DNA of 64,000 bases, taken from NCBI GenBank assembly GCA_019637435.1, contig JAHBVO010000001.1:558001-622000 (forward strand), written 5' to 3'. The DNA comes from Candidatus Obscuribacterales bacterium (lineage in GTDB: Bacteria > Cyanobacteriota > Vampirovibrionia > Obscuribacterales > Obscuribacteraceae). Both the position numbers and the translations under genes were made by a program. Numbering within the stretch: the first letter of the stretch is position 1; each line of letters opens with the position of its first letter. A model generated the notes under the pieces. That model had not been told where the DNA came from. It did no database searches and was given only the letters and a program-made list of their open reading frames with translations. Shown here piece after piece: positions 29,832 to 40,093 of this stretch.

Positions 29832-31721
29832 TCAACGCTTACCCTGACCATTTGTCGTAATTGGCGTTCGGACCGAAGATGGATTAGAACCGCCGATGGT
29901 GCTAGGAACAAATACAAAAGGTCCGCCAACATCAACGCCCGGAATATCGGCGGATATCGGTCCAGAGCGAACCATTTCAATTCCGGCTTCGATATCTCGT
30001 CTTGTCAGAAATCCTTTTCCTGTCACATCAGGTTTTTGAAGCACATCGATGAGTTTTCGCGCAAAAGGCGAATGTTCGAATTTCTTTCCATCTTGCACGG
30101 GACCGGTTCCGGACACGATAAACCACAAAGTCTTTCTCGGGATGAAAATGTGATTGTAGTAGTCCGATACGCTGAAATCTTGATACAGAGTTTTGCCTTC
30201 TGGAATTGGCGGAACTTGCGGGTTTCCAGCGCGTCTGAAATCGCTAACCACAACCTCGTGCGCAAATGATTGCGCGAGGGTTCCACTAAAGCATGCATCA
30301 ATGACCAGCAGCGTGTGCGGCCATTTTTCCAGACGAGCCGTCACATACCGAACTAAATCAGAATGACTGAACCACGTAGACTCAAGTCCTCCACTTTTAG
30401 AATCGGAAGCTGCAATGAATCCCTGGCGCAAATCTGGATCGTATGTGCCGTGACCGGCAAAGTAAATGAGAAGCTCGGAATCGGGCTCCAAGGCATACTG
30501 CGAATACTCTTTTAACGTTTCCCTGATCTGCGAAACTGTCGGATTCTTTTGGACCTTACAATTCCAACCATACTTACTTGTAAGCAAGTTTGCGATTTGT
30601 TCGGCATCATGAATTGGATTAGTCAGTGTGTCTATTGATTTGTCCGTATACTGATCAGTTGCAAAAAACACTGCGTACCCTTTACTCGACACTGGAATAC
30701 TCTTGGTCGCTAAAGCAACTCTCGATATGTCTCTGGTCCCTCCGCCTCGAGTCATGGTTGCGCTGCCAGTGGTTACTCCTTCAGACTGCGTGATCGTGAA
30801 GTCTCCACCGTGCATGAATTTTGCAACTGTCGGTTTTGTCGAAATATCGGAAAGATCGGCGCAGATTTCGGGAAGGTGCAATTCCGCATAGTCCTGTAAC
30901 TCCGAGACGGAGATTTGACCATTTTTGTTCGAATCGGCCGCGCCATCCAACCCGTCTAGAATCGCTTTGGTCAAGGCTCCGTGTTTATCTAGAGCGGGGG
31001 GCTCGAAGCTATTCCCCGCAAGACCAATCACTGCAAGCTTGCGACCTAATCCGTCAAGATCCGGTTTGGTGAGCAGTAGGTCTTTGATTTTTGGAATTGA
31101 TGCACCTGAGTAGCAAGAATCCATCACAATGAGTTGCTGGTTCGCCAAGACACGCGAGCAGAGTGCAGCCAATTTTCGTCCCGTAATTGAATTCTCAAGT
31201 ACATTCGTGCGATCGTATCGATTGGAAATAGTGCTCGTCGGAAGAATAGTGTCCAACTCAGACATCTCTTCCTCTGTGACTGTCTGCGAATCGTATCCGC
31301 TCTTGAAAGGTTTTCCATCTATGCCTGTTTTGAGTAGAATTTGGGTGCCAGCTCCCGCATAAAAGATCACGAACGTATCCTGCGGATTGGCAAGCTTAAC
31401 CACTCTGTTTACAGCAGCTTCAATATCACTAGGCGTTGAGTCGCGCAAAACGCATACATCTATTTGACGAAATAATTTCACGGCGCGCTTACTTAGGGCA
31501 TTCGCAAATTCCTCCGCATCGCGAACCGCGTATTTTTGATCCGGCATTTTGGGATCTTCGTAATCATTAACGCCAATTGATACCATATATAGTGCCGCAC
31601 TAGACTCAGAGTTGCCTTTCACAATGGTGATGAGGTAGTTGAGATAATAATTGGTTTTGAACTGCTCGGTTCTGAAATGTTCGCATGCGCTGGTGGCATG
31701 AGTAGTAATAACACCATGCAT
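29832..31721 (-). CDS. Tandem caspase-domain protein, first domain lacking the catalytic His
   Basis: 629 aa as an open frame. Domain 1 (about residues 43-300) has the Cys motif MDSCYSG (Cys 203), but the His motif reads YAGAG with Ala 124 in place of His, so it should be inactive. It also contains an EF-hand-like loop, DSNKNGQISVSE (263-274). Domain 2 (about 345-600) is complete, with YFAGHG (His 424) and IDACFSG (Cys 477). The pair suggests a pseudo-protease regulating an active one, possibly calcium-sensitive. The first 35 residues of this frame look unnatural. One frame away, ATG 31747 with GAGGAG upstream encodes a good signal peptide that stops at 31619, overlapping a GTG of the caspase frame. 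Either a frameshift has separated the export signal or the two are translationally coupled. Confidence 0.8.
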   Translation of the reverse strand: MHGVITTHATSACEHFRTEQFKTNYYLNYLITIVKGNSESSAALYMVSIGVNDYEDPKMPDQKYAVRDAEEFANALSKRAVKLFRQIDVCVLRDSTPSDIEAAVNRVVKLANPQDTFVIFYAGAGTQILLKTGIDGKPFKSGYDSQTVTEEEMSELDTILPTSTISNRYDRTNVLENSITGRKLAALCSRVLANQQLIVMDSCYSGASIPKIKDLLLTKPDLDGLGRKLAVIGLAGNSFEPPALDKHGALTKAILDGLDGAADSNKNGQISVSELQDYAELHLPEICADLSDISTKPTVAKFMHGGDFTITQSEGVTTGSATMTRGGGTRDISRVALATKSIPVSSKGYAVFFATDQYTDKSIDTLTNPIHDAEQIANLLTSKYGWNCKVQKNPTVSQIRETLKEYSQYALEPDSELLIYFAGHGTYDPDLRQGFIAASDSKSGGLESTWFSHSDLVRYVTARLEKWPHTLLVIDACFSGTLAQSFAHEVVVSDFRRAGNPQVPPIPEGKTLYQDFSVSDYYNHIFIPRKTLWFIVSGTGPVQDGKKFEHSPFARKLIDVLQKPDVTGKGFLTRRDIEAGIEMVRSGPISADIPGVDVGGPFVFVPSTIGGSNPSSVRTPITTNGQGKR

Positions 31722-31923
31722 GATTGCAGTAATCGGTGGATCATCATGAGCTCCTCAAACGGGACGGAAGTGCGAATCGTAGCTTTGTCAGCTTGCGGTG
31801 TTTTCGCGGAAAGAATTGCTGGCAGAAACTTTCTCCGCGCCTCCCTCACAGGTAGCAACCTTTCGTCACTTACCATATAAACCGAATTTTAGAATCCTGC
31901 TTTCAAGTGCTTTCGAAACGCAG

Positions 31924-33882
31924 CTATTGCTCTTTTGGTGTCGTTCTATCTGATTGGCCTGGTGTCCATTCCTTTAGTTCTTCTCTGAGAAGTCTAAATT
32001 GCTCTTTGAGCTCACTAGCGTCATACTCCTCAGAGTGAGTTATGGCTTTTTTGATTTGCTCGACCTGCTTTTCATCGATCTTTGCCGCGTCTTCGTTCTT
32101 GAGTGCTCGATAGCATTTAGCCCGACAGGCGTAGAGGGTTATAAGACCGGATTGTGCCACCAAGGTTTCCTTCTCTTGATCCACTGTGGAGTCCACCGAG
32201 GCGCTTTCTACCTCACTCCTAACACTGCGCTTGTAATAGACCATTATTTTGCCCAGAGTTTCTATCGATTCGCTAAATCGATGAAGTTTGAATTCCAACT
32301 TTGCCTTTTTCATCAGCATTAAAGCTCCGATGTCCGCTGTCGACATAAAAGTTTCATCAGAAGGCTTGTAAATCATCTCGTCTTCCGAGTCTAACAACTC
32401 TAGGAACGGTGCGGTTAATGCGATAGCCTCACTTAGCGCATTCTCGTAATCATGCATGCGCTCAAATTGTTCAAAGCGGCCGCCCTGCTCCGCATCAAAC
32501 CAGAACTTTCTACCTGAATAGGACGTCGATGCTTCCGCGCGCTGCCTAAGCTCTTGGAATTTTCGATAGTAATTTCTGGAGGTCGAATCATTCTTCTCTA
32601 AGACAGATCTGGCGAAGTAACCATCTGGATCGTTGGGAAATGACTTCAAATACACGTCCACATCTGCAATGTTTGGCTTCTCATTTATTTTCTTTATCAT
32701 CGCAGATTTTTGGTCATCTGCGCTTGCCGCCCCCGCGATATCTTCTTGCGGCGCCGAGTCTTTTTCAGGCTTGTTAACTTGATTAACTACAGTGGGGGCT
32801 GCACCGGATTTTTCTTTCTCTTGTACAGCGAGTAGTTTCTTTAGTGACTCTCTGGCGTGCTCATCCCCCTGGGCGGACGCCTTTTCGTACCATGACTTAG
32901 CGGTATCTAATTCCGCGGGACAATCCTTCGAACTTTGCGCACAGAGGAAACCACAAAGGTTTTGAGCTTTGACCGAGCCTGAATTCGCCGCACTGGCTGC
33001 CAATTTTCTTGCTTCAATGAGCAAAGTGGAATTCTTCGGATCAAGATCCGATTCTCTGGACAAGTGCCAGTAGAGCGTTGCTAAACCAATTTGGGCGTTT
33101 AAGTCGCCTTTCTCAACTAGTATCTTGAGACTCTCTATGATAGGGGCGCTAGGGAATTTTAGCTCAGGATATAGTGCCACTAAACTTGGTATCGCTTCTG
33201 TGTAACCGTTATCAATCGAACGAAGATAAAGATGGCGCGCCAACTCGTAATCTTTCTTGGTTCCAGAGCCCCAGGTCATCATATCACCCAGGTATGAGGA
33301 AGCCTTTGGATCACCCAGCTTGGCAGCTAGGAAATAGCAAACGACTGGCAGAATTCGGTCTTTCGAGCTTCCAATTTTTCCATGCTCTAAATCAACGCCC
33401 AACTTCATGAGTTTTTTGTTGTCTCGAGAGCGCCATAACTCTCTGATTTCCTCACAGGTCTGTCGATGCTCAGCGATATACTGTGCTTTCCAGAATGGAA
33501 CTTCAGAGTGACCAGTAACACAGTCCTCGAAATTCAAGAAATCCGCTTGCGAATGAATTTGACCAATCAATCCAAATTTATTCAGTGCGAATTTCTCAAG
33601 ATTCGTGAGTCTTGAATCCAGACTGCCTGTCACCGAGGGTTTCTCAAAAGCCTTCATCTCTAGCCTAAGTAACCGGAGAAGATCGGGGTCTGAGTTTAGC
33701 TCAAACCCATAAATTTCTCGTTCCATGGCGTTAAGACGCGATTTAATGTCTGCTGAGCTTTCGACCGCAGCGAAACATTGAGATGAGGGGACGAACATAA
33801 CGATGCACAGCAGCATCAGCAGTGGTCGATTGGAGCGACAACTTGCCACTCGGAAGATGTTAGAATTACTTCTTTCAATCAT
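31924..33882 (-). CDS. Secreted SEL1-like protein
   Basis: 652 aa, ATG 33882. A signal peptide follows a basic N-region (RSNRPLLMLLCIVMFVPSSQ, cleavage near CFA). Next comes a segment of the form RLNAMEREIYGFELNSD followed by SRLTNLEKFALN, a short leucine/charged motif resembling one seen in exported proteins of Obscuribacterales-like bacteria. Residues about 170-350 hold SEL1-like repeats (YFLAAKLGDPKASSYLGDMM, WYEKASAQGDEHA). A charged Ala/Lys-rich linker leads to a C-terminal helical region. It is probably a periplasmic scaffold. Its start codon is only 18 bases from the start of the divergent CHAT gene at 33901. Confidence 0.8.
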   Translation of the reverse strand: MIERSNSNIFRVASCRSNRPLLMLLCIVMFVPSSQCFAAVESSADIKSRLNAMEREIYGFELNSDPDLLRLLRLEMKAFEKPSVTGSLDSRLTNLEKFALNKFGLIGQIHSQADFLNFEDCVTGHSEVPFWKAQYIAEHRQTCEEIRELWRSRDNKKLMKLGVDLEHGKIGSSKDRILPVVCYFLAAKLGDPKASSYLGDMMTWGSGTKKDYELARHLYLRSIDNGYTEAIPSLVALYPELKFPSAPIIESLKILVEKGDLNAQIGLATLYWHLSRESDLDPKNSTLLIEARKLAASAANSGSVKAQNLCGFLCAQSSKDCPAELDTAKSWYEKASAQGDEHARESLKKLLAVQEKEKSGAAPTVVNQVNKPEKDSAPQEDIAGAASADDQKSAMIKKINEKPNIADVDVYLKSFPNDPDGYFARSVLEKNDSTSRNYYRKFQELRQRAEASTSYSGRKFWFDAEQGGRFEQFERMHDYENALSEAIALTAPFLELLDSEDEMIYKPSDETFMSTADIGALMLMKKAKLEFKLHRFSESIETLGKIMVYYKRSVRSEVESASVDSTVDQEKETLVAQSGLITLYACRAKCYRALKNEDAAKIDEKQVEQIKKAITHSEEYDASELKEQFRLLREELKEWTPGQSDRTTPKEQ

Positions 33883-33900
33883 GTTTCTGTTTTTTGACTA

Positions 33901-36900
33901 ATGACGCTTCGCAGTTTGATTGTGAACCAGTATACCTTCAAAATAATTTTTGCATTCGCTCTTTTCCAGGTTTGGAGCTCGAATTTTCCTGCGATAGGCG
34001 AGCAAACTCGCCCCGAAATCGTTAGAGAAGATGATTCGATTAGTAGGTGGGCTTCAAACCTTAAACATCCAGATTTCAAAGTCAATTCTGATGATCGCCT
34101 CGAAATTAAAGATTTGGTTCTCCGAGTCGATGCAACGCTCTCTGAAAAAAACATGAGTAACAACTTCCTGAACGACTATTTGTTGTTGATCGAGAGGAGT
34201 AAGTACGAACTAGGTAATAAAAAGCAACAGGTTTTTGAGCGTGCACTTGAACAACTGACGAGGCAACTCGGTAGCTTACATCCTCATGTCCTTAAGTGGA
34301 GGGCCGTTGCGCGACAAGAAGAATCCAAGAAAAAAAACGATCGATTCAACGCATGGTTCGATGACTTTGCTGTAGACGGAATGTCCGAGTTTCTACTTGA
34401 ATTGGACCGAAATCCGCAGAAATATAGCACTCAACAGCTGCTTGATTTGGCGGATGAGACTGGTCCAACATACAGACGGCCTATCGTGAGATTGGTTCTA
34501 TCGAGATCAGATCTCAGCGAACAGGAGTTTCGTCTTGCATCGGCGCTGCTCAATTTCCCGAGCAAAGCGGAATACTCGCAGGAACTTCTGAGCTGGCTGC
34601 TAAAAGGAAATCGTATTCCGTATGACCGTGCGTATCTGCTGGTCACGCGTGATATTGCAAACCCGCAGGTCGAACTAAAGGCGAAACATTGGTCTGCTAT
34701 CGAGTCCGTGTTCGACAGTCAGGTAGTTCCCGATGCTAGGTTGGGTGTGACTTCCTCTCCCGCCTCAACGCCGCATGAAAGTGCACTTACAATGGGACGG
34801 ATCTTGGTGCTTGACGAAAAAGCAATTTCGTTTAAAAACTCAGATATAGTTTCGAGGGCGATGATCCGAAAAATTCTCGAGCGGAATCCAGACCAGGAAG
34901 ACCTTGCGCGTATTGGCAATGTGTTGTCTGGAGTCAAAACTGACTCATTGCCAACGGCTGGTGAGATCGTGGAGTTCACGAGAAAAGCCAAGTCGGTCGA
35001 CGACAATCTAATAGTTGCCGAATGGCTAGCTTCGAGGCAATCCTTCAAGGAGTCGCTTCCTTATTACGAAAGGGCGCTAGCCCTCCTATCGAACGAACAA
35101 ATCATTGAGAGCATGGAATACTCATACTGGCTTTTGCGCTTCGGCGTTGCAATCGAAAGAAGCGATGGCAGATCAAATACTGATCCGATTTATGCAGCGG
35201 CCGGTGCTGCGATGAGTGCAAAAACATCCTCTTCGACATCGGTTCAGTACAATTCGTTGATTACATGTCTGCAGGGTCATTCTATCGATTTCGAAGATTT
35301 GCAGGTTGCATGTCATTTCATTCTCAATCCTGCCTCAATCAAAAAACTGCTGGTCTTGGCTAAGGGCGAACCCATTCCGTGTAAGGCAGAACTCGATTTT
35401 CTCTCTGACAGGGTTCTGCAAGCAAGTTTCATTTCGTATCTATTACTTAGTACCGTTGATGAGATTGCATTCGATGGAAAGCAACTTCTAGAAACCACGG
35501 ATTTGGTTTTGAAGCTTAATCAAGAAGTTATCGCAAAATCCGATTTTAAGACTTGCTTCGAGCAACTTACTTTAATGGCGTCGTTTAATCAACGAAATGG
35601 CAACTTGGTAGAAGCAGAAAAAGTGTTGCTTGAGTTGGAATCTATAATGGATCGTTCTCCTATTGCTTCGTTAGAAAATAAGATTGAGTGGTTAGTTCGA
35701 ATGTCGGAACTTTGCCAACTCCGAGAGAATTTCGCGTCGGCGAAATCCTATTTGAACGAGGCTTCTGCGTGCGCAAAAGAATCAGTTGTTCTTACCAAAG
35801 ACGACAAAGTGCTGCTTTTGAAAAAGCTAGCCCTATGTCACATGAATCTAGGAGATCGAAAACGCGCTTTGGAATGTATCGAGGCATATATAACCGAGAC
35901 TCCTTCCGGTCACGCATATGAAGAGGCTCTCCTAATAAAAGGGCATTGCTTATTGGATGAGGGTCAGATTTCTGAAGCCAAAAAAGTCTTGGAGTTAGTG
36001 AAAGAATCTCCGTACGACAAATTGTATGCTCAGGCAAACTTCTTAATGGGCAAGGCGCTATACGAAGAAGGGTTTTATCGAGACGCTTCGAACGTACTGA
36101 GAGATTCAATTCGTGCAAATGCTATGCTTCACGATCCAGAGGACAGTTTGTTAAGGTCCGCATTACTATTGCGGTCTTTGATTAACAGTGATGAATACGA
36201 ACAAGCAAATTCGATTTCTCGTGATATCCGTGATCGGCTAGGTAATTATACGAAAGCGATCAATCAACTCTCATTTGCAGAGCAGCAGATCAAGATTGAC
36301 CGACTCAAAAACGAACTTGCATTCTTACTATCCATCTCTAAATCAAGCGAGGAATTGCAGCAGAATTACGATTCGCTCTCAATGTTCAAGGGCGTTCTGA
36401 TCAACTCTCTGATGATTCAGGCGAAGCAAATGAAACTTGGGGAAGACCGCTTCGGGACGTTAATCATCGAGACTAACGGAATTCGTGACAAGATATCGAA
36501 AATCAGAGCCGGCTTAAGTAACGTGGTTCCTACGGACCTGGAAAAACTTCTTTCGCGCAAGGAGCAAATCGAACGCGCCGTCTACTCATCACTGCCCGAA
36601 GATGTTTTCGAAGGATCTTACAAGGACATATCAAAGACGGCAGCTCAGAATCTCGAAGAAGACGAAACTTTTGTCGATCTATTTGTGTATAAAGATTCAA
36701 GCAACACCGCTCAAAGATACGGCGCAATCGTTCTTACAAAATCACAACCTCTGAACTTTATCGACATTGGTGATTTCGAATCAATTAGAACTGCCGTTCA
36801 AGAGTGGCGTGTCTCGTGCATTGGATCCGAGAGGGGACGGTCGATCCAGTTGGCCGACCAAGCACCGTCCTCTGCTCAGGTCTCAAATGATCGCTTAGCC

Positions 36901-37815
36901 AAGCTGCGAATTCTAGTTAGTGATAAAGTTATAGCCGGAATTCCTTCTACTACAAACAAAATTTGGTTGTCTGAAGATGGAGTTCTAGCGAGGCTTCCCT
37001 GGTCTGTGATGGTCAATACTGGAGATGGCAGTCGCGTATTTGATGTCAGTCAATTAGCCGGTCTTCGTGACCTACTGTATTTAAAAAACAACAAATCCCA
37101 AAGATTGCAAAAGACTCTCCTCTTGGTTGGCGATATTGCATTCCGCGATTCAGAAAATCACCTGAAAGGATCATCACTGGAGATTGATGATATTTACCGG
37201 CTTGCTGTCAAAGCCAAGTACAAAACGAGTGTTTTACGCCAGGCAACACCTAATAAAAAGGCTATAGTGGAGAGCATCAATGGACGCAGAATAGTTCACC
37301 TTGCTACGCACGGTTTCTTTAGAACACTCGAAGATGATGCGCCAAAAATTTTTAGAGGAGACGGAGGAGCCTTTTCAATTTCGGGCCTCGCAAAGAGAAT
37401 GACACTGATGGACTCAGGAATACTCGTCGCTCCGGAGTCTAGCACTGAAATTGGCGAATCAGTCCTGACTGCGGAAGAATTTCTCCAAACAGACTTGTCA
37501 TCTTGCGACTTGGTTGTATTCTCTGCATGCGAATCAGGTCGGGGATATGAGGTCATTGGTCAAGGTGTTCTCGGACTTCGTGCCGCTTTGCGAGCGGCTG
37601 GCGCAAAGACAGTGTTACTGAGTCTTTGGCCTGTACCAGATTCCGCAACGCGTGCGTTGATGACGAAATTCTATGAATTGCTCCTGGATGAGAAAGGCCG
37701 ATATCACGAGTCAAGGTGTTTACGAGAAGCACAGATGCTCTTTAAGAAAGAGCATCCTGAATGGGCGTCTCCGTGGTATTGGGCTGGTTGGTCAATTGTA
37801 GGAGAGGCTTGGTAG
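33901..37815 (+). CDS. Secreted TPR-CHAT protease
   Basis: 1304 aa from ATG 33901; a GTG at 33922 would keep the signal peptide core (FKIIFAFALFQVWSSN, cleavage near PAIG). About 900 residues of helical TPR-like repeats follow, clearest around 500-800 (RKALECIEAYI, YDKLYAQANFLMGKALYEEG). The CHAT domain fills the last 300 residues, with His in HLATHGFFR, Cys in FSACESGRG, then GQGVLGLRAAL, SLWPVPDSAT and the ending WYWAGWSIVGEAW. It is closest in this respect to the partial gene at 62114, which shares the SPWYWAGW ending. Both catalytic residues are present; substrate unknown. Confidence 0.9.
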   Translation: MTLRSLIVNQYTFKIIFAFALFQVWSSNFPAIGEQTRPEIVREDDSISRWASNLKHPDFKVNSDDRLEIKDLVLRVDATLSEKNMSNNFLNDYLLLIERSKYELGNKKQQVFERALEQLTRQLGSLHPHVLKWRAVARQEESKKKNDRFNAWFDDFAVDGMSEFLLELDRNPQKYSTQQLLDLADETGPTYRRPIVRLVLSRSDLSEQEFRLASALLNFPSKAEYSQELLSWLLKGNRIPYDRAYLLVTRDIANPQVELKAKHWSAIESVFDSQVVPDARLGVTSSPASTPHESALTMGRILVLDEKAISFKNSDIVSRAMIRKILERNPDQEDLARIGNVLSGVKTDSLPTAGEIVEFTRKAKSVDDNLIVAEWLASRQSFKESLPYYERALALLSNEQIIESMEYSYWLLRFGVAIERSDGRSNTDPIYAAAGAAMSAKTSSSTSVQYNSLITCLQGHSIDFEDLQVACHFILNPASIKKLLVLAKGEPIPCKAELDFLSDRVLQASFISYLLLSTVDEIAFDGKQLLETTDLVLKLNQEVIAKSDFKTCFEQLTLMASFNQRNGNLVEAEKVLLELESIMDRSPIASLENKIEWLVRMSELCQLRENFASAKSYLNEASACAKESVVLTKDDKVLLLKKLALCHMNLGDRKRALECIEAYITETPSGHAYEEALLIKGHCLLDEGQISEAKKVLELVKESPYDKLYAQANFLMGKALYEEGFYRDASNVLRDSIRANAMLHDPEDSLLRSALLLRSLINSDEYEQANSISRDIRDRLGNYTKAINQLSFAEQQIKIDRLKNELAFLLSISKSSEELQQNYDSLSMFKGVLINSLMIQAKQMKLGEDRFGTLIIETNGIRDKISKIRAGLSNVVPTDLEKLLSRKEQIERAVYSSLPEDVFEGSYKDISKTAAQNLEEDETFVDLFVYKDSSNTAQRYGAIVLTKSQPLNFIDIGDFESIRTAVQEWRVSCIGSERGRSIQLADQAPSSAQVSNDRLAKLRILVSDKVIAGIPSTTNKIWLSEDGVLARLPWSVMVNTGDGSRVFDVSQLAGLRDLLYLKNNKSQRLQKTLLLVGDIAFRDSENHLKGSSLEIDDIYRLAVKAKYKTSVLRQATPNKKAIVESINGRRIVHLATHGFFRTLEDDAPKIFRGDGGAFSISGLAKRMTLMDSGILVAPESSTEIGESVLTAEEFLQTDLSSCDLVVFSACESGRGYEVIGQGVLGLRAALRAAGAKTVLLSLWPVPDSATRALMTKFYELLLDEKGRYHESRCLREAQMLFKKEHPEWASPWYWAGWSIVGEAW

Positions 37816-37897
37816 CTCAGTGACCACTTGAAATTTGTATTTATCGATTCTACGCCATGCCTCACAGAAACGAAACCGGCACCACTGGCGGTGACTC

Positions 37898-40093
37898 CTA
37901 CGGAATACTTGCCTCGGTTGCTTTGCCCGCCGATCTCTCCACAAATATATTTCGCGAAATAGCGTCCCATTCATCGGGCTCCGGATCTGACCCCGGATTA
38001 TCTATGTCGCGTGTCTTAGTGAAGCCGAGGTTGCTCTCAAGAAGTCCGACCAGAGGTGAAGTGCCGATCTCGCGATTGCTTGATCGGTTTTCTCGTTTGC
38101 TGCGTTCGTCATAACCATCTTGCTCAAGGAAATCAAAAGGCGCTTTCTTGGTTGTGACGATGAATTTGTAGGTGTCTTTGCCAAATGGTCCGCTTGCAGT
38201 CACCATCCGTGTAGAGAAGGAGTCTCCAGAATTAAGCTTGTCTTTTCCGTCGTATACAACTGTAATTCCACCCCTTGTTCCCACGATCAAAACAGTAATG
38301 TACACATCTAGAGAAGAGTCATTTTGGACCTTGAACTTGTACTTGGTACCCTTGGAGATGTGAACGCCATCGTTGTCCTGAGGGAACTCTATATTTTTAT
38401 CGTTCAGAACACTAATCTTGATTTTATCGTTCAACTCTGAAGTTGCATTTGCGAGGTCGACAAGATTGTCTTGCTTCACCTTTTTTTCCAGTAGCTTTAT
38501 CAGATCTTCGCTAGAATCGGTATCTTTCGTACTGACGCAGAAATTATATAACGGAGCTTGCGATCGAAGCGCTACATAGCTCACAATCTCGTCATTTTTC
38601 GGAGCATTGGTACCCGTCTTTGTCAGTGGCTCGTCTCCTTTTGGAAGTACTTTTAGGAAATCCGAGTATTTGCGGTTTGTCACGCAAAGCTTCCAGTTGC
38701 TTATCGATTCGTTTGAAAATGGATTTTGACTTATCTCGCTCAGCTTTAAAATCGGATTGTCTTTTAGTTGAGCTTGAAAGCTATCACTGAATTTTTTATT
38801 GGAACCTGAGTCGAGGGCGATCTGAAGAGACTTACCTCCAAAGTTAGGGGTCACGATTACAACCTGAGCTCGCTTTATTTTTTCGGGATCGAAATCCTTT
38901 TTCAGGTCGAAGGTTGAGGATGTAGGTCCAACGGACTTAATCTTTGCAGTAGCTAGCAGACCTTTCTTGCCAACAAGATTAGTTTCCTTTTGATCGTATA
39001 ACGCTACTTGTGTACCTTCCGCAACTGCGCCGGAAAGACCAACTGGAATAGTGACCGACTGTCCATTTACGTCAAGAACTCGAAACGATCTGTCTCCACG
39101 ATTTCCTGATTCGCCAAGAAACACCCTGTCGAGATCGCCTTCAATCTGAGGTTCTTGAGGTCCGTTTTTGACTGAATGCCCGCCGGGATTCTTCAATGCG
39201 CGGTCTCTGGTATCTTCATAAATCTGTCGGTAAGTTGCGCGTTCCGGAGCGCCTTTAATTGCATCTAACAGGCTTGATGTCATCACACCGTGGCTTGGTT
39301 CTGTCAACGTCTCACCTGATTGTTGGTCAGATCTGCAACCGGAGATAGTGACATAGTCTGTTGATTGTGCAAGCATGGCGTTGATTGAGTCGGAGCGATT
39401 CCCGCGTTTGTTTTCAGGACTCGGTGTCATATCGTGATGAGGTCTCAACTTATTTTCGACTAGCTGTCTAACACGCGCATTCTTTGCCGTTTTTGTAATC
39501 TCGCGAGTTCCAGTTCCGGAATGGCAGGAATCGAGAATGAATGTAATATTTTTTGTTGCTTTTGCCATTCTGCGGAATCGCTGCTCGATTTCGTCGTCAG
39601 TAATATCTGGAATCGACTTATCACCTTTATCGTTCATTGCAACGTCTGCCGGGATTAGTGTTTCATCCATGCCGTCTTCTTCATCACCATCCAGATCTCT
39701 TGTCTGACCACCGTGTCCGGCGTAGGAGAAAACTACTATCGAGTTAGGATTTTTCTCGACTTTTTCAACTAATTCATCGAATGCTTTTAGAATCTCTTGT
39801 CTGGTTGCGTGCTCATTCAATAATTTAGTGATATGGTCCTTCGGAAAGTTCTTTCCAATTAGCATCTCTTCGATTGAGTTTGCGTCATTAACGCATCCGC
39901 TCAGGTCGCCACCAGGATTTCCATCTGGCCGTCGGCCCGGTATTCCATTTATGTAATCATCGATGCCGATCACCAGGGCAAACTTCTCAGGACCTTTACT
40001 CTCGGCCGCCACAGCCGACATCGGACCAAAGAGTCCAACTGAGATGAATAAGGTCGAAGTGATTCCAATTAGGCGCTTTTCCGTCGATTTCAT
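37898..40093 (-). CDS. Secreted caspase-like protein, paralogue of the gene at 44223
   Basis: 731 aa. ATG 40093 has AGGA upstream and a signal peptide (RLIGITSTLFISVGLFG, cleavage near AVAA). The caspase domain spans about residues 35-310, with catalytic His 127 in SYAGHG, a calcium-site-like acidic loop DLDGDEEDGMDE, catalytic Cys 190 in LDSCHSG, and then a GCRSDQQSGET segment. A DUF4384-like beta region follows, with TVLIVGTRGGITVVYDG and YKFIVTTKKAPFDFLEQDG near the end. It is a clear paralogue of the 736-aa protein at 44223-46433 over its whole length, the two flanking a WD40-caspase. It has its own upstream region of 333 bases. Confidence 0.88.
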   Translation of the reverse strand: MKSTEKRLIGITSTLFISVGLFGPMSAVAAESKGPEKFALVIGIDDYINGIPGRRPDGNPGGDLSGCVNDANSIEEMLIGKNFPKDHITKLLNEHATRQEILKAFDELVEKVEKNPNSIVVFSYAGHGGQTRDLDGDEEDGMDETLIPADVAMNDKGDKSIPDITDDEIEQRFRRMAKATKNITFILDSCHSGTGTREITKTAKNARVRQLVENKLRPHHDMTPSPENKRGNRSDSINAMLAQSTDYVTISGCRSDQQSGETLTEPSHGVMTSSLLDAIKGAPERATYRQIYEDTRDRALKNPGGHSVKNGPQEPQIEGDLDRVFLGESGNRGDRSFRVLDVNGQSVTIPVGLSGAVAEGTQVALYDQKETNLVGKKGLLATAKIKSVGPTSSTFDLKKDFDPEKIKRAQVVIVTPNFGGKSLQIALDSGSNKKFSDSFQAQLKDNPILKLSEISQNPFSNESISNWKLCVTNRKYSDFLKVLPKGDEPLTKTGTNAPKNDEIVSYVALRSQAPLYNFCVSTKDTDSSEDLIKLLEKKVKQDNLVDLANATSELNDKIKISVLNDKNIEFPQDNDGVHISKGTKYKFKVQNDSSLDVYITVLIVGTRGGITVVYDGKDKLNSGDSFSTRMVTASGPFGKDTYKFIVTTKKAPFDFLEQDGYDERSKRENRSSNREIGTSPLVGLLESNLGFTKTRDIDNPGSDPEPDEWDAISRNIFVERSAGKATEASIP

